Positions 1-5,667 of a DNA stretch of 5,667 bases are shown here, one piece after another. The DNA is from JBAZCO01 sp041654915 (GTDB taxonomy: Bacteria; Bacillota; Clostridia; Christensenellales; DTU072). Below the pieces are notes generated by a model. That model was given only the letters and a program-made list of their open reading frames with translations. It was not told the origin of the DNA and made no database searches. The stretch is taken from contig JBAZCO010000107.1 in assembly GCA_041654915.1 (NCBI GenBank), positions 1 to 5,667 of the forward strand, written 5' to 3'. Made by a program: the position numbers and the translations under genes. How positions within the stretch are numbered: position 1 is the stretch's first letter; every line of letters starts with the position of its first letter.

Positions 1-133
1 CAGTGCCATCGTAAAAGTTAATAAAACCAAAGCTCTTTTGTTTGCGATGATTTCTCACCCAACCCTGCAATGTTATAATTTTGTCTAAATAAATTTCAGG
101 TCTGCTAAAAATTTCTTTTAAATCAACTGCCAT
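1..133 (-). CDS. asnS: Asparagine--tRNA ligase, N-terminal fragment (runs off the left edge)
   Basis: Asparaginyl-tRNA synthetase attaches asparagine to tRNA-Asn in the cytoplasm using ATP. Only the first 44 codons are present. They begin MAVDLKEIF and continue into a 'GWVR' strand (residues 24-27) and a 'KSFGFI...DG' segment (residues 33-43). These are typical of the N-terminal OB-fold anticodon-binding domain of bacterial class II AsnRS. The ATG at 131-133 is chosen because a strong ribosome site (AAAGGAGG on the minus strand, 139-146) lies five bases upstream and the OB-fold starts at the expected distance. A near-consensus promoter precedes it (184-212), so it is probably transcribed independently of the phosphoesterase gene behind it. 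AspRS and LysRS share this fold, but the 'SFGFI-x-x-x-DG' pattern fits AsnRS best. The catalytic core lies outside the window, so completeness cannot be judged. Confidence 0.85.
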   Translation of the reverse strand, partial: MAVDLKEIFSRPEIYLDKIITLQGWVRNHRKQKSFGFINFYDGT

Positions 134-183
134 ATCACCCTCCTTTGGGTAAATAAAAAATATCTTGTGTTTATTCAAGTTAT

Positions 184-212
184 ATTTTAGCTTTTATAAC
201 AGCATAAGTCAA
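184..212 (-). promoter_or_regulatory. Promoter of asnS
   Basis: On the minus strand a -35 box TTGACT (207-212) is followed by a 17-base spacer and a -10 box TAAAAT (184-189). This matches the housekeeping sigma-A consensus at five of six positions in each box, with ideal spacing. Transcription would start near position 177, giving an untranslated leader of about 44 bases that ends with the AAAGGAGG ribosome site. I see no T-box specifier or antiterminator in this short leader, although T-boxes control many aminoacyl-tRNA synthetase genes in Bacillota. Confidence 0.75.
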
Positions 213-236
213 TCTTATTAGACACAAAAACCTAAT

Positions 237-1376
237 TTATATATCCGAATATTTTATCGTGGATATGTGAAATGAGGCATCCTCGCTTATATCGATTATT
301 GTGCCGCCCCGCTGCTCGGTTTGGCGAATAATGCCGCTCCAAGCATATGCCAGATAGTCTATTGATTTGCCGTATGTAAGAGTTATTCCCTTATATACAA
401 GACTATAATCGTTTACATGGTCGTGACCGCAAAAGATAGCTTTTGTACTTCCTAACTCCAAAATCGTTTCAAAGGTGTTGCAAGGCTCGGCAGAACTAGC
501 CACCGGCTCACGCCTCTTGCCGTATCTATATTCCACCGAAGGGTCGCCCGCCTCATAGAGGTCGTAAGCCTCGGCATATTCCTGTATTGGGATGTGAAAG
601 AACATCAAGCTTGGCACTAACTTGCCAACATCATCGGAGAGTTTTAAGATTTCCTCTTTGTACCACTCCAATTGATCGTCGTGGATAATGTCGTAATCGG
701 TTATTCCATTGCCGCCTTTAATATAGTCGTTAGAATCGATTAGTACAATAGCGGTATTGAAAGAGCCGTCTTGATTGTAAAGAGAAAAAATTTGGTTGCC
801 GTATCCGGTAATATTCTCTGGACCTCTTTTGAAATAACAAAAGGTGCGGGACTGATAAAATTCCGTTAGTTCCGCTCGCCCGTACATAGAGTAAACCTCG
901 GTATCGTGATTGCCGTATGTTATTGTCCAAGGGATACCTAAGTTATCCATAAGGCGGGCAAATATGCGAGCCGCCACCATATTATTTATCGTACCCGCTT
1001 GAAAAGGTACAGGATAGGATATATCCCCCGTAACAATAATAAAGTCGGGATTTGCCGCCTTTACAACTGCGGCAACGGCAGTTATTGCCATTTTATCGTT
1101 GTTAACAGATAGTATTCCGCCTCCTATATGTATATCGGTAAGTTGGAGAATGCGAAAATTCTTATTGGTATTTTTAATTTTGTAGCCGTAATCTGCGTCC
1201 TCTATGGTATACTCAACTTGCTTTACTTGAGAGTATTCGTCTGCAACAGCCATGCTGACATCCGTGCCAAGAACATTTATCACGGTTAAAACACCCAATA
1301 TTACCAAGACCGATACAGTTATCCTAATCAGTTTTTTATAGTTGAACTTACGCCTTTTTTTAATCTCTTTTTTCAT
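237..1376 (-). CDS. Membrane-anchored calcineurin-like metallophosphoesterase
   Basis: This 379-residue protein is a metal-dependent phosphoesterase of the calcineurin-like superfamily. The five signature motifs occur in order: D81-x-H83 ('LTDIHIGG'), G117-D118 ('VTGD'), G155-N156-H157-D158 ('YGNHD'), H261 ('FFHIP') and G317-H318-D319-H320 ('CGHDH'). The dinuclear metal site therefore appears intact and the enzyme should be active. Residues 1-16 are strongly basic and 17-36 form one hydrophobic helix. It is therefore probably an N-terminally anchored protein with its catalytic domain outside the cell, though cleavage as a signal peptide is possible. The family resembles the Dcr2/PAP28-29-like bacterial phosphoesterases, whose substrate is usually unknown; the substrate here is also unknown. 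The ATG at 1374-1376 is supported by AAAGGA (1381-1386), four bases upstream. No good promoter is visible in front of it, so it may depend partly on read-through from the membrane-protein pair 206 bases upstream. Confidence 0.9.
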   Translation of the reverse strand: MKKEIKKRRKFNYKKLIRITVSVLVILGVLTVINVLGTDVSMAVADEYSQVKQVEYTIEDADYGYKIKNTNKNFRILQLTDIHIGGGILSVNNDKMAITAVAAVVKAANPDFIIVTGDISYPVPFQAGTINNMVAARIFARLMDNLGIPWTITYGNHDTEVYSMYGRAELTEFYQSRTFCYFKRGPENITGYGNQIFSLYNQDGSFNTAIVLIDSNDYIKGGNGITDYDIIHDDQLEWYKEEILKLSDDVGKLVPSLMFFHIPIQEYAEAYDLYEAGDPSVEYRYGKRREPVASSAEPCNTFETILELGSTKAIFCGHDHVNDYSLVYKGITLTYGKSIDYLAYAWSGIIRQTEQRGGTIIDISEDASFHISTIKYSDI

Positions 1377-1582
1377 TGTGTCCTTTGCTTGATAGTTTTT
1401 AAGTTGTTAACTTTGTATATTTTTGTTTTTTTCTAGGAAACGACTTGGGGGCTAGCTCTTTCTAGCGTCTTGTTACGAATTTGAAACATTTTTAGCTTTA
1501 ATAACCAAAGTCTGCCGTCGGCAGACTTTGGTTACCGGGTAATCCGTAATATTATTTAAGTTACAAATATATAAGGAGCTAG
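1377..1582. other. Intergenic gap with several inverted repeats
   Basis: No gene is visible here. The gap separates the second membrane-protein gene from the phosphoesterase on the same strand. It contains the 33-nt palindrome described separately and an overlapping palindrome TTACC-G-GGTAA (1532-1542). A possible small hairpin with arms GCTAG and CTAGC around a six-base loop lies at 1451-1466. A 13-nt palindrome AAGTT-GTT-AACTT lies at 1401-1413, just in front of the phosphoesterase ribosome site. No convincing -35/-10 pair was found: the best -10-like string (TATACA at 1414-1419, minus strand) lacks a -35 partner. Confidence 0.6.
1502..1534. repeat. Perfect 33-nt palindrome (hairpin or dispersed palindromic repeat)
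   Basis: Two 16-base arms, TAACCAAAGTCTGCCG (1502-1517) and its exact reverse complement (1519-1534), flank a single central T. As RNA this would fold into a very stable hairpin with a small loop. Neither side carries a run of T: the minus strand continues TTAAAGC and the plus strand CCGGGT. A classical intrinsic terminator is therefore not supported in either direction. It lies about 50 bases past the stop codon of the upstream membrane-protein gene, so it could protect that mRNA's 3' end, weaken read-through, or be one copy of a REP-like element repeated in the genome. Confidence 0.75.
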
Positions 1583-2821
1583 CTAGTTTTCAAAATATCC
1601 TCTGCGACTCCTTACTTCCTCCATAGAGGAGTAAAAGCTTTTTAGATAAGGCGACTCCCTATTTGCGCCAACCTCATCATCGTCATCATCTGGGGGTGGC
1701 GATGCGCTCTCCTCCTGTTTGAAATTTTTAGCAAATTGCTTTTCTCTTATCAGACCGATAAGTAGGCTTGCCACCACTATAACTCCGCCAAATATTAGGA
1801 ACAAATGACGCATAAAGAACAGCGACAAAACAGCTAAAATTATGTGGTTACTTTCAAACCACGCATTTTGCATATAGTCCCACACGCCTCTTGACGGGCT
1901 TGTAGGGGTGATTGTAACCAAGCCACTTTCTAAGTCTAAGTCAATATAGATATATGAGCCTGCCACGCTTTCGTCAGCGATAACTTCGTTTAATGCGCTA
2001 ACAATTTTGGGGATTGCATTTTTAAGGATAGTCAACAGAGCGGTAACTTCCATACCTGCAACTTCGCCTTCTAGGGCAGAGCTGATATCAAATGTCATCA
2101 CGCCTTCGACCATATCCATAATCGTCCAATTTATCGGGTCTTCGCCATGCTCCTCGCCTCGTCCTTCGCCTTTGTAGATAAATTTGAGGTCTGCCGCCGG
2201 TCTTTCGTTTATGATAAGGTGCAGTATGCCGTCAAATGTAAGTCTTTCACTTACAGCAAGAATGCCCCACGGGCCAACAAAGGTATCAAAACCGTCCTCT
2301 CTCAAACTTGTGTGGTTTACTGCTATCAGTTCCTTAACTTCCTCGTTTTGCCAACCCTCTTCTTGATACTCTTCCAAAGTCTTACTGCTAAGGTTGCCGT
2401 TTTCATAGTTCATATTAATAAAGCCTTTAAGCAGTGCGCCGTGCAGTTCTGCTTTATTCAAGTAGTCATCCTGCACATCAGGGTAGAGTATCGTGCCGTC
2501 GGTAGCATCCGAAAGTAAGGGGGGGGCAAATTGGTCCATTACAATCCAGATACCGCTGGTAAAAATAAAGCCCACCGCAACAAGCGCCGCTGTTGCCCGC
2601 CTAAGTTTCTTTAGGCTATCGGTCTTGCGGGAAACACTCCAGGTGACAAGAGCCGTGATTAGATAAAAAATAGCAAACAATCCCGCTACCATTATTCCAA
2701 TATAGGGATAAAAACTATATGTTTCTCCCGCCTTGAACATAGGCAAACTCTCTATTACCAAAAACGCCAATAAAAGAGGGAATCCTATAAGATATAATAT
2801 CGCTTTAAGTGCTGTTTTCAT
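1583..2821 (-). CDS. Membrane protein of unknown function with outside domain (second of a paralogous pair)
   Basis: I do not recognise this 412-residue family. Hydrophobic helices are seen at about 6-24, 37-63, 78-97 and 326-358. Basic residues lie at 64-75 and 359-367, so the positive-inside rule puts both termini in the cytoplasm and residues 98-325 outside. The cytoplasmic tail contains a low-complexity stretch, PPP followed by DDDDD (375-382), and ends near an 'RSRRGYF' segment. No enzyme motif, cysteine pair or lipobox is visible. The start 'LKAILYLIGFPLLL' and the end 'R-x-L-F-x-F ... F-x-x-N-x-K' match the gene immediately upstream, suggesting a duplicated and diverged pair. Only two bases separate the genes, and the ribosome site AAGGAG (2832-2837) lies inside the upstream reading frame, so the two are co-transcribed. 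Codons 99-101 contain a run of eight C residues, which could be prone to slippage. Confidence 0.85.
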   Translation of the reverse strand: MKTALKAILYLIGFPLLLAFLVIESLPMFKAGETYSFYPYIGIMVAGLFAIFYLITALVTWSVSRKTDSLKKLRRATAALVAVGFIFTSGIWIVMDQFAPPLLSDATDGTILYPDVQDDYLNKAELHGALLKGFINMNYENGNLSSKTLEEYQEEGWQNEEVKELIAVNHTSLREDGFDTFVGPWGILAVSERLTFDGILHLIINERPAADLKFIYKGEGRGEEHGEDPINWTIMDMVEGVMTFDISSALEGEVAGMEVTALLTILKNAIPKIVSALNEVIADESVAGSYIYIDLDLESGLVTITPTSPSRGVWDYMQNAWFESNHIILAVLSLFFMRHLFLIFGGVIVVASLLIGLIREKQFAKNFKQEESASPPPDDDDDEVGANRESPYLKSFYSSMEEVRSRRGYFEN

Positions 2822-2823
2822 AA

Positions 2824-4305
2824 TTATTTCGCTCCTTCCTTTAATTTAAGATTGCCATAAAAATTCCTTCTCTCAAGCGCCGCAAAGTAGTAGGATATCA
2901 GCAGTGTAAAGGGTACTACGCTTGCAAATACAAATAGGAAATTCCTTATGGTTAAATAGGGATAAAGTTCGGGCATAAACTCCGCCTCTATCTCGTTAAT
3001 ATACAAAAACTTTAGTAGTTCTTCTTTCTCAATGGGGGGAGCGCCGTTAAAATCAATGGTGAGCTTGCCCACATTGGGAAGTTTTATATTGGGGTCGGCA
3101 GGTAACTCGCTAACAAGTTTTGAGGCAACTTTTGCACCGTGTACTTCACCAAGGTATTTGGCATACGCATAGTCACGGAGGGTTTCGTCCTCAATAAAAA
3201 AGAACACGGGATAAACAGAAGGAGATTGATAGTATGACAATCCCTCTAATAAGCCAACGAGGTCTGCCTCAGCAAGCCCAAAGCCCTCTAGGAGAGGAGT
3301 AATGGACTCAAGAGATAAATCTGCCAAACTTATTGATGCAAACCCCATTTGGGAAGATAGCAGGTTAATTAAGCCTTGCATCTCGGGATAGGCGGAAAGC
3401 TCTGTTCCCAAAACTTTTAATATTGAATCCAATCTCTCTATTGAAATATAATAGTTTTTTGCATTGAGCAAGTCTGACTTGTCGTCATTTTCGTAAGCCC
3501 GTTTGTAAGCGTCGGTTTGCTTGTATTTATTCCAAGAGGAATCGGGGTCGCTGTTGAGTTTGCGAATTGTATCGGCAAGTTTTTCGTCTATGGTGTCATA
3601 ATTAGCATCATTAAAGTCGTCGATAGCGCCATAGAAAGTGCGGAATATATATCTTGCCTGCTCCATACCAAAAACATAACTGTCGGCATAAAGACCGTTG
3701 GGGCTATATACTGCGCCGCCCTCGTCTTTGCCAAAGATATAGTGGGGTATGCCGTCAAAACCTTTTAGGAAATCGGGGCTGTCAAGGTCCTCTATCGCCA
3801 AGGTAAGGTCAGTATTTTCCATACCGAACATTTGATATTCCATTTCGATATTATAGGTATATAAAAACCTTGTGACTGCCGCATCGTGGTCTTCTAAGTC
3901 CTCTTTGTAATCTCTTGTATGCATTTCAAAATGTTCGAACTCATACTCATATTCGGCATATTGATATTTTTCCTCAAGCTCTGCAAAGCGGTCTTCTATG
4001 ATAAATTCAATGTAAGCAAGCGGGGCAATCATAACCACTATTGATATTATTGCAGCGATTATTCCCTTTGTAACTGTCTTTTTTGCTATGAGCGCAGCGA
4101 CAATTTGCGCCACGATAACTACTGCCCAACCTGCCGCAACAATAGCAAGCCCAAAGTACGCCTTATTACCAAGCACGCCGCTTGCAAACTCATCTACATC
4201 AAGCTTGATGAGCAAGAGGAGCAAGGGAAAGCCCAGCAAGTAAAAGGCGACTTTAAGCACCCGCAAAACGCCGAGTTTTGCTCTTAACGATTTTTGTTTA
4301 CCCAT
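2824..4305 (-). CDS. Membrane protein of unknown function with large outside domain (first of a paralogous pair)
   Basis: I do not recognise this 493-residue protein. Predicted membrane helices lie at about 15-34, 50-74, 80-104 and 453-476. The basic N-terminus, the 'KK' loop at 75-80 and the 'ERR' after the last helix put the termini in the cytoplasm and residues 105-452 outside. The outside domain starts with a segment rich in Glu and Tyr (about 109-140), has a helical Leu-rich part (about 325-356), and shows no catalytic signature. The string 'FDGI-x-H-x-I' (183-190) also occurs in the neighbouring smaller protein (196-203), adding to the similarity at both termini. The start at 4303-4305 has AAGGAG (4317-4322) 11 bases upstream, a slightly long spacing. 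It is the first gene of the unit, with a strong promoter about 60 bases upstream. A role in a membrane complex with its partner is an inference from adjacency and shared layout. Confidence 0.87.
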   Translation of the reverse strand: MGKQKSLRAKLGVLRVLKVAFYLLGFPLLLLLIKLDVDEFASGVLGNKAYFGLAIVAAGWAVVIVAQIVAALIAKKTVTKGIIAAIISIVVMIAPLAYIEFIIEDRFAELEEKYQYAEYEYEFEHFEMHTRDYKEDLEDHDAAVTRFLYTYNIEMEYQMFGMENTDLTLAIEDLDSPDFLKGFDGIPHYIFGKDEGGAVYSPNGLYADSYVFGMEQARYIFRTFYGAIDDFNDANYDTIDEKLADTIRKLNSDPDSSWNKYKQTDAYKRAYENDDKSDLLNAKNYYISIERLDSILKVLGTELSAYPEMQGLINLLSSQMGFASISLADLSLESITPLLEGFGLAEADLVGLLEGLSYYQSPSVYPVFFFIEDETLRDYAYAKYLGEVHGAKVASKLVSELPADPNIKLPNVGKLTIDFNGAPPIEKEELLKFLYINEIEAEFMPELYPYLTIRNFLFVFASVVPFTLLISYYFAALERRNFYGNLKLKEGAK

Positions 4306-4366
4306 ATTTTTGCATTCTCCTTAAAAAGTAGTATATATATAAATTAACATTTATAAAACTATATAA

Positions 4367-4395
4367 ATTATAATATAAAAAAATTCAATCGTCAA
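4367..4395 (-). promoter_or_regulatory. Strong promoter of the membrane-protein pair
   Basis: On the minus strand TTGACG (4390-4395) is followed by exactly 17 bases and a perfect TATAAT (4367-4372). This is close to an ideal sigma-A promoter: five of six and six of six matches. The spacer and the region downstream are very AT-rich. The start should fall near 4360, giving a leader of about 55 bases. The promoter is divergent from the PHP gene promoter about 85 bases away, leaving room for a shared regulator, but no clear operator was seen. Confidence 0.85.
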
Positions 4396-4478
4396 TAGCA
4401 ATATTCAATAAATTTGCGCTTTCTTGCTTATATTGTCTTGTGATTTGTAATTATGCTAAAAAATATGCAATGTAAGCG

Positions 4479-4508
4479 TTGGCGGGGCAGTATGATTTGT
4501 GATATAAT
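4479..4508 (+). promoter_or_regulatory. Extended -10 promoter of the PHP gene, placing the start at the ATG
   Basis: A perfect TATAAT (4503-4508) is preceded by TG one base earlier (4500-4501), forming an extended -10 element. A weaker -35 box TTGGCG (4479-4484) is 18 bases upstream. The usual distance from the -10 box to the start point, about 6-7 bases, puts transcription initiation at or within a base or two of the ATG at 4515. The six bases between the -10 box and the ATG (TTTTAT) contain no ribosome site. Confidence 0.75.
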
Positions 4509-4514
4509 TTTTAT

Positions 4515-5276
4515 ATGAAAGATATATACGGTGACTATCATACACATACATATTACAGTGACGGGGTAAGCTCTTGCCGCCAAAACACAGAGCAAGCAAT
4601 AAAGATAGGTCTTAAAGAGCTTGCCATTACCGACCACGGATACAACAACCCCTCTCGCTTTGCGTTAACTAGAGAAAAGTATGCTAAGCAAAGAAAAGAA
4701 ATTGATGCCCTGCGTAGTGAGTTTGGGGATAAGATTGTATTGTACCACGGCATAGAGGCGGATATTATCGGGGTGGACGGAACAATCGATTTGGAAGAGG
4801 ATGATTTTTCCTATTTAGATATTGTCATTATGGGATACCACAGTTTTGCAAAGGCAAAGTCTTTTTATGATTGGAGAAAGATTTTTTTGCCCTGCTACCT
4901 GCGCCCCATTAAGTATCCTTCAAAAGATGTTATTGCAAGAAATACCAAGGCGCTCATTGCATCTATTAAGAAGTATCCAATAGATATTTTATCACACATC
5001 AACCACCTTTTTAAGGTGGACTGCTACGAAGTGGCAAAGGCAGCAGGCGACTACGGCACGCTTATTGAGTTTAACCAAAAACACTTTGACTTCACGCACG
5101 ATGTGTTTGAAAAAATGCTGACAACCAGCTGTGAGTTTATCATAAACAGTGATGCTCACCACTTTAGGAGAATAGGAGTTTTTCCCTCGATATCCGAATT
5201 TTTAGGAGAACATTCGTTTGACAAAAGCCGCATTGTAAACCTTGCACAAAAGCCCGTCTTTAAAAGGCAAAAATAA
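4515..5276 (+). CDS. PHP-domain metal-dependent phosphoesterase
   Basis: This 253-residue cytoplasmic protein belongs to the PHP (polymerase and histidinol phosphatase) superfamily, and its length fits stand-alone YcdX/HisK-like members. The metal-site motifs are complete and in order: H9-T-H11 with D16, T39-D40-H41, E81 ('GIEAD'), H109 ('GYHS'), H161 ('LSHINH') and D213-A-H215 ('NSDAH'). It therefore has the full ligand set for a trinuclear metal centre and should hydrolyse phosphate esters. The true substrate (histidinol phosphate, nucleotide or another) cannot be told from sequence alone, and no histidine-biosynthesis genes are nearby. The ATG at 4515 is firm, because the first motif starts at residue 9 and no other Met codon appears before residue 106. 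There is no ribosome site; the promoter geometry implies leaderless translation. It is divergent from the membrane-protein pair and convergent with the gene at the right edge. Confidence 0.92.
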   Translation: MKDIYGDYHTHTYYSDGVSSCRQNTEQAIKIGLKELAITDHGYNNPSRFALTREKYAKQRKEIDALRSEFGDKIVLYHGIEADIIGVDGTIDLEEDDFSYLDIVIMGYHSFAKAKSFYDWRKIFLPCYLRPIKYPSKDVIARNTKALIASIKKYPIDILSHINHLFKVDCYEVAKAAGDYGTLIEFNQKHFDFTHDVFEKMLTTSCEFIINSDAHHFRRIGVFPSISEFLGEHSFDKSRIVNLAQKPVFKRQK

Positions 5277-5327
5277 TATAATTTTACACATTAATTTATT
5301 ATTGCCTTTATGAACAACTACAAATAA

Positions 5328-5359
5328 AAAACCGCAACTAGCGAAATAGTTGCGGTTTT
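5328..5359. terminator. Intrinsic terminator between convergent genes
   Basis: Thirteen-base arms AAAACCGCAACTA (5328-5340) and TAGTTGCGGTTTT (5347-5359) enclose a GCGAAA loop. On the minus strand the GC-rich stem is followed by TTTTTTATTTG, a good U-tract, so it best serves the membrane-protein gene that ends at 5503. On the plus strand only four T residues follow before a G, but it probably also ends the PHP transcript, whose stop codon is about 50 bases upstream. Confidence 0.9.
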
Positions 5360-5393
5360 GCATAGTTAGCAGTAGTTTAGGCGGGTATAAGCC

Positions 5394-5501
5394 TTTAGTT
5401 GTTGAGATGCAAGCTTTTAATTATTGAGATACAAGCTTTAAGTTGTTGAAAACAAGCTTATAGTTGTTGAAAACAAGCTTATAGTTGTTGAGATATAAGC
5501 T
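5394..5501. repeat. Tandem array of five 21-22-bp units
   Basis: Units run 5394-5415, 5416-5437, 5438-5458, 5459-5479 and 5480-5501, with lengths 22, 22, 21, 21 and 22. Each has the form TWTAGTTGTTGA, a short variable centre (GATGC, GATAC, AAAC or GATAT), then AAGCT. Consecutive units join to give five palindromic AAGCTT boxes starting at 5411, 5433, 5454, 5475 and 5497. Half a unit (TTTAGTTGTT, 5502-5511) continues into the stop codon of the minus-strand gene, and a degenerate unit ending TATAAGCC precedes the array (about 5371-5393). There are no unique spacers, so it is not CRISPR. The array lies between that gene's stop and its terminator, and would be transcribed as its 3' untranslated region. 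Confidence 0.9.
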
Positions 5502-5502
5502 T

Positions 5503-5667
5503 TTAGTTGTTTTTTCGCTTGCCCCTTTTCCTAAATAAATCTTTAAAACTGCGTCTTTTAGTGACAAACCAATAGTATACAAATGTTAAAAGCATCATAA
5601 AAGCAGCTAAGCCTGACATAAGATATAGTTTTTCTGCATTAGTGAATATCGGCGGGCGTTTTGCGGG
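5503..5667 (-). CDS. C-terminal end of a membrane protein (runs off the right edge)
   Basis: The last 54 codons of a minus-strand gene are present. The fragment starts PAKRPPIFTNAEK, followed by one hydrophobic helix at about fragment residues 14-35 (LYLMSGLAAF through YYWFV). It ends in a strongly basic tail of about 19 residues (KRRSFKDLF, then RKRGKRKNN). This is the layout of a protein held in the membrane by a C-terminal helix, with the basic tail in the cytoplasm and the main part outside. No family can be named from this piece. A sortase-type LPxTG motif is absent; 'PPIFTN' only loosely resembles one. The final codons AAC AAC TAA fall inside a partial copy of the adjacent tandem repeat, so the repeat unit overlaps the gene end. 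The open frame, the plausible helix and the well-placed terminator at 5328-5359 support it as a real gene. Confidence 0.75.
   Translation of the reverse strand, partial: PAKRPPIFTNAEKLYLMSGLAAFMMLLTFVYYWFVTKRRSFKDLFRKRGKRKNN

Noticed and set aside
134..236. Terminator behind the metallophosphoesterase
   Set aside because: Only a weak 5-bp ATTAG/CTAAT stem with a 10-base loop and no U-tract is seen, so no terminator could be supported.
1414..1442. Promoter for the metallophosphoesterase (TATACA as -10)
   Set aside because: The sequence 16-17 bases upstream (GTTTCC or CGTTTC) does not resemble a -35 box and there is no TG extension.
2147..2518. Plus-strand open frame of 123 codons inside the smaller membrane-protein gene
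   Set aside because: It lies antisense to a gene with a good ribosome site, coherent membrane topology and a paralogue next door, and has no ribosome site or recognisable domain of its own.
4299..4322. Five-codon leader frame (ATG CAA AAA TAT GGG TAA) before the larger membrane-protein gene
   Set aside because: Its ATG is one base from the AAGGAG site, too close for good initiation, and it overlaps the real start out of frame; probably chance.
4428..4637. Minus-strand open frame overlapping the start of the PHP gene
   Set aside because: It covers the PHP promoter and the conserved HTH motif region on the opposite strand and lacks a ribosome site, so it is a shadow of the PHP gene.
5394..5501. 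CRISPR array
   Set aside because: Units follow one another directly with no unique spacers, are only 21-22 bp, and no cas genes are visible.
5620..5667. Sortase (LPxTG-like) cell-wall sorting signal at the end of the right-edge membrane protein
   Set aside because: A helix and basic tail are present and 'PPIFTN' precedes them, but this does not match LPxTG or NPxTN spacing, and the basic tail of about 19 residues is long for a sorting signal.

Overview
The window looks like ordinary chromosomal sequence from a low-to-moderate-GC Gram-positive bacterium, most likely an uncultured Clostridia-type member of the Bacillota. This placement is inferred from strong AAGGAGG-type ribosome sites, near-consensus TTGACN-17-TATAAT promoters, an asnS N-terminus of Bacillota type and Clostridia-like protein sequences. 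No phage, transposon, plasmid, rRNA, tRNA or CRISPR content was seen.

Layout, left to right. Positions 1-133 (minus) hold the first 44 codons of asparaginyl-tRNA synthetase with its own promoter and ribosome site. Positions 237-1376 (minus) encode a membrane-anchored calcineurin-like metallophosphoesterase with all metal-binding motifs visible. A 206-bp gap (1377-1582) holds a perfect 33-nt palindrome and small inverted repeats. Positions 1583-2821 and 2824-4305 (both minus) are two tightly coupled genes for membrane proteins of unknown function. They share topology (three N-terminal and one C-terminal membrane helix around a large outside domain) and short matching sequence at both ends, so they look like diverged paralogues. 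Both are probably transcribed from one very good promoter at 4367-4395, possibly continuing into the phosphoesterase. Positions 4515-5276 (plus) encode a complete PHP-domain phosphoesterase. Its promoter -10 box ends six bases before the ATG, which implies a leaderless mRNA. Positions 5503-5667 (minus) are the C-terminal end of another membrane protein, converging on the PHP gene. Between these two convergent genes lie a hairpin terminator (5328-5359) and a tandem array of five 21-22-bp units (5394-5501) that abuts the membrane protein's stop codon.

How the genes cooperate cannot be read directly. The two paralogous membrane proteins almost certainly act together, because they are separated by only two bases and have matching architecture, but no catalytic motif is evident in either. 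The two phosphoesterases belong to different superfamilies and are not in the same transcription unit. The most unusual items are the paralogous membrane pair with a C8 homopolymer in one member, the leaderless PHP gene, and the helically phased repeat array in the 3' untranslated region of the rightmost gene.
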